From: Pseudomonadota bacterium
GTDB taxonomy: Bacteria > Pseudomonadota > Alphaproteobacteria > Kiloniellales > J153
DNA: 33,126 nt
Assembly (NCBI GenBank): GCA_022572685.1
Contig: JACZVL010000009.1
Span: 1-33,126, forward strand
Direction of reading: 5' to 3'
Below the pieces are notes generated by a model. That model made no database searches. It was not told where the DNA came from and saw only the letters and a list, made by a program, of their open reading frames with translations. Within the stretch, counting starts at the first letter, position 1; each line of letters opens with the position of its first letter. Positions 32,747 to 33,126 of the stretch are shown piece after piece. The position numbers and the translations under genes are program-made.

Positions 32747-32779
32747 GGCTGTTCCGTACCCGGTTCCAAGGTCGGTCTC

Positions 32780-33126
32780 CTATTCGGGCTTGCCTGCTTC
32801 CATCAGGCCGCCGGCCGCCAGGACGTGCCAGAAAGTGTAGTCGGCGTGATGGACGATGGTCCCCTCGAGGCTGCGCCGGATCAACTCGCCCTCGCCGGAG
32901 TGCCCGCCCGCGATATGGGCCACCCCCTCGGGCAGGCCGACGGTCAGGCACAGGTGCACCCCCATGGGCGGGTGGCGGACCGAGGGCCAGCCGACGGTGC
33001 CGGGGGAGGCCCGCCAGCGTTCCTGGTTCTTGGGATCGAACTCCCAGGGCTTGCCCACGTCGTGGCAGAGGGCGCCGGCGACGAGGATGTCCCGGTCCAC
33101 CTTCAGGTCGGGGAACATGCCGGTCA
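32780..33126 (-). CDS. HD-domain phosphohydrolase, 5' end outside window
   Basis: At least 115 residues of a metal-dependent HD-fold protein, open to the right edge. The ATG at 33118 is followed directly by FPDLKVDRDILVAGALCHDVGKPWEF, where the HD pair is in CHDVGKP, so the first metal His must lie upstream, outside the window. Further histidines that can bind metal are in GVHLCL, HIAGGHSGEG and TIVHHADYTFWHVL. The C-terminus (GGLMEAGKPE) appears natural, with TAG at 32780. Substrate is unknown; HD proteins of this sort hydrolyse nucleotides or phosphomonoesters. It would have been the first gene of a minus-strand operon whose later members are now fragments. Confidence 0.7.
   Translation of the reverse strand, partial: TGMFPDLKVDRDILVAGALCHDVGKPWEFDPKNQERWRASPGTVGWPSVRHPPMGVHLCLTVGLPEGVAHIAGGHSGEGELIRRSLEGTIVHHADYTFWHVLAAGGLMEAGKPE

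Noticed and set aside
32598-32951. 117-codon minus-strand frame at the right end
   Set aside because: Arg/Pro/Gly-rich shadow; other frames show the HD protein and recognisable gene fragments.

Overview
The window is GC-rich (visibly well above 60 % in most coding DNA), gene-dense, and made almost entirely of carbohydrate and cyclitol uptake and catabolism genes. Gene content (an RpiR regulator beside iolC-DUF2090, iolD, iolE and iolB; a DUF1127 small protein; three ABC sugar importers) points to an alphaproteobacterium, probably of the Rhodospirillales or Rhizobiales type. The taxon is inferred from gene style only. I see no rRNA, tRNA, CRISPR array or prophage.

Left part (1-8154, + strand): the end of an M20 amidohydrolase gene, a class-V aminotransferase resembling ureidoglycine-glyoxylate transaminase, then a complete ABC importer (binding protein 2537-3904, permeases 3967-6098, ATPase 6098-7156) and an endonuclease/exonuclease/phosphatase-family gene. 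The first permease carries an extra region of about 135 residues after its first membrane helix.

Middle (8167-18421): a Gfo/Idh/MocA dehydrogenase with its centre deleted, a DUF1127 gene too short for usual ORF cut-offs, and an inositol regulon. A minus-strand ABC importer (11803-8856) diverges from an RpiR regulator followed by iolC-DUF2090, iolD, iolE and iolB. Between them lie two overlapping sigma70-type promoters, one overlapped by a dyad. No inositol dehydrogenase (iolG) or iolA is in the window.

Right part (18872-33126): a TlpA-like thioredoxin; a minus-strand aldo-keto reductase plus lactonase pair, which looks like the oxidation of a fucose-like sugar; divergent to it a BtpA-family protein and an FGGY kinase; a truncated IS1595-type transposase beside a foreign-looking DUF1828 two-gene unit; a third ABC importer (binding protein and permeases on -, ATPase on +); then a FucU-type mutarotase and a ribokinase. 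The last 900 bases hold a row of gene remnants (glutamine synthetase C-terminus, phosphotriesterase-family N-terminus, Gfo/Idh N-terminus) and an HD-domain gene cut by the window edge.

Two patterns run across the window. All three ABC operons have a strong stem-loop exactly between the binding-protein gene and the first permease gene. Several catabolic genes have collapsed by internal deletion, leaving both ends or joined ends of unrelated genes, next to intact paralogues. I find no clearly new multi-gene system. The best candidates for something undescribed are the DUF1828 pair with its operator-bearing promoter, the enlarged permease, and the inferred regulatory link between the inositol regulator and the first ABC operon.
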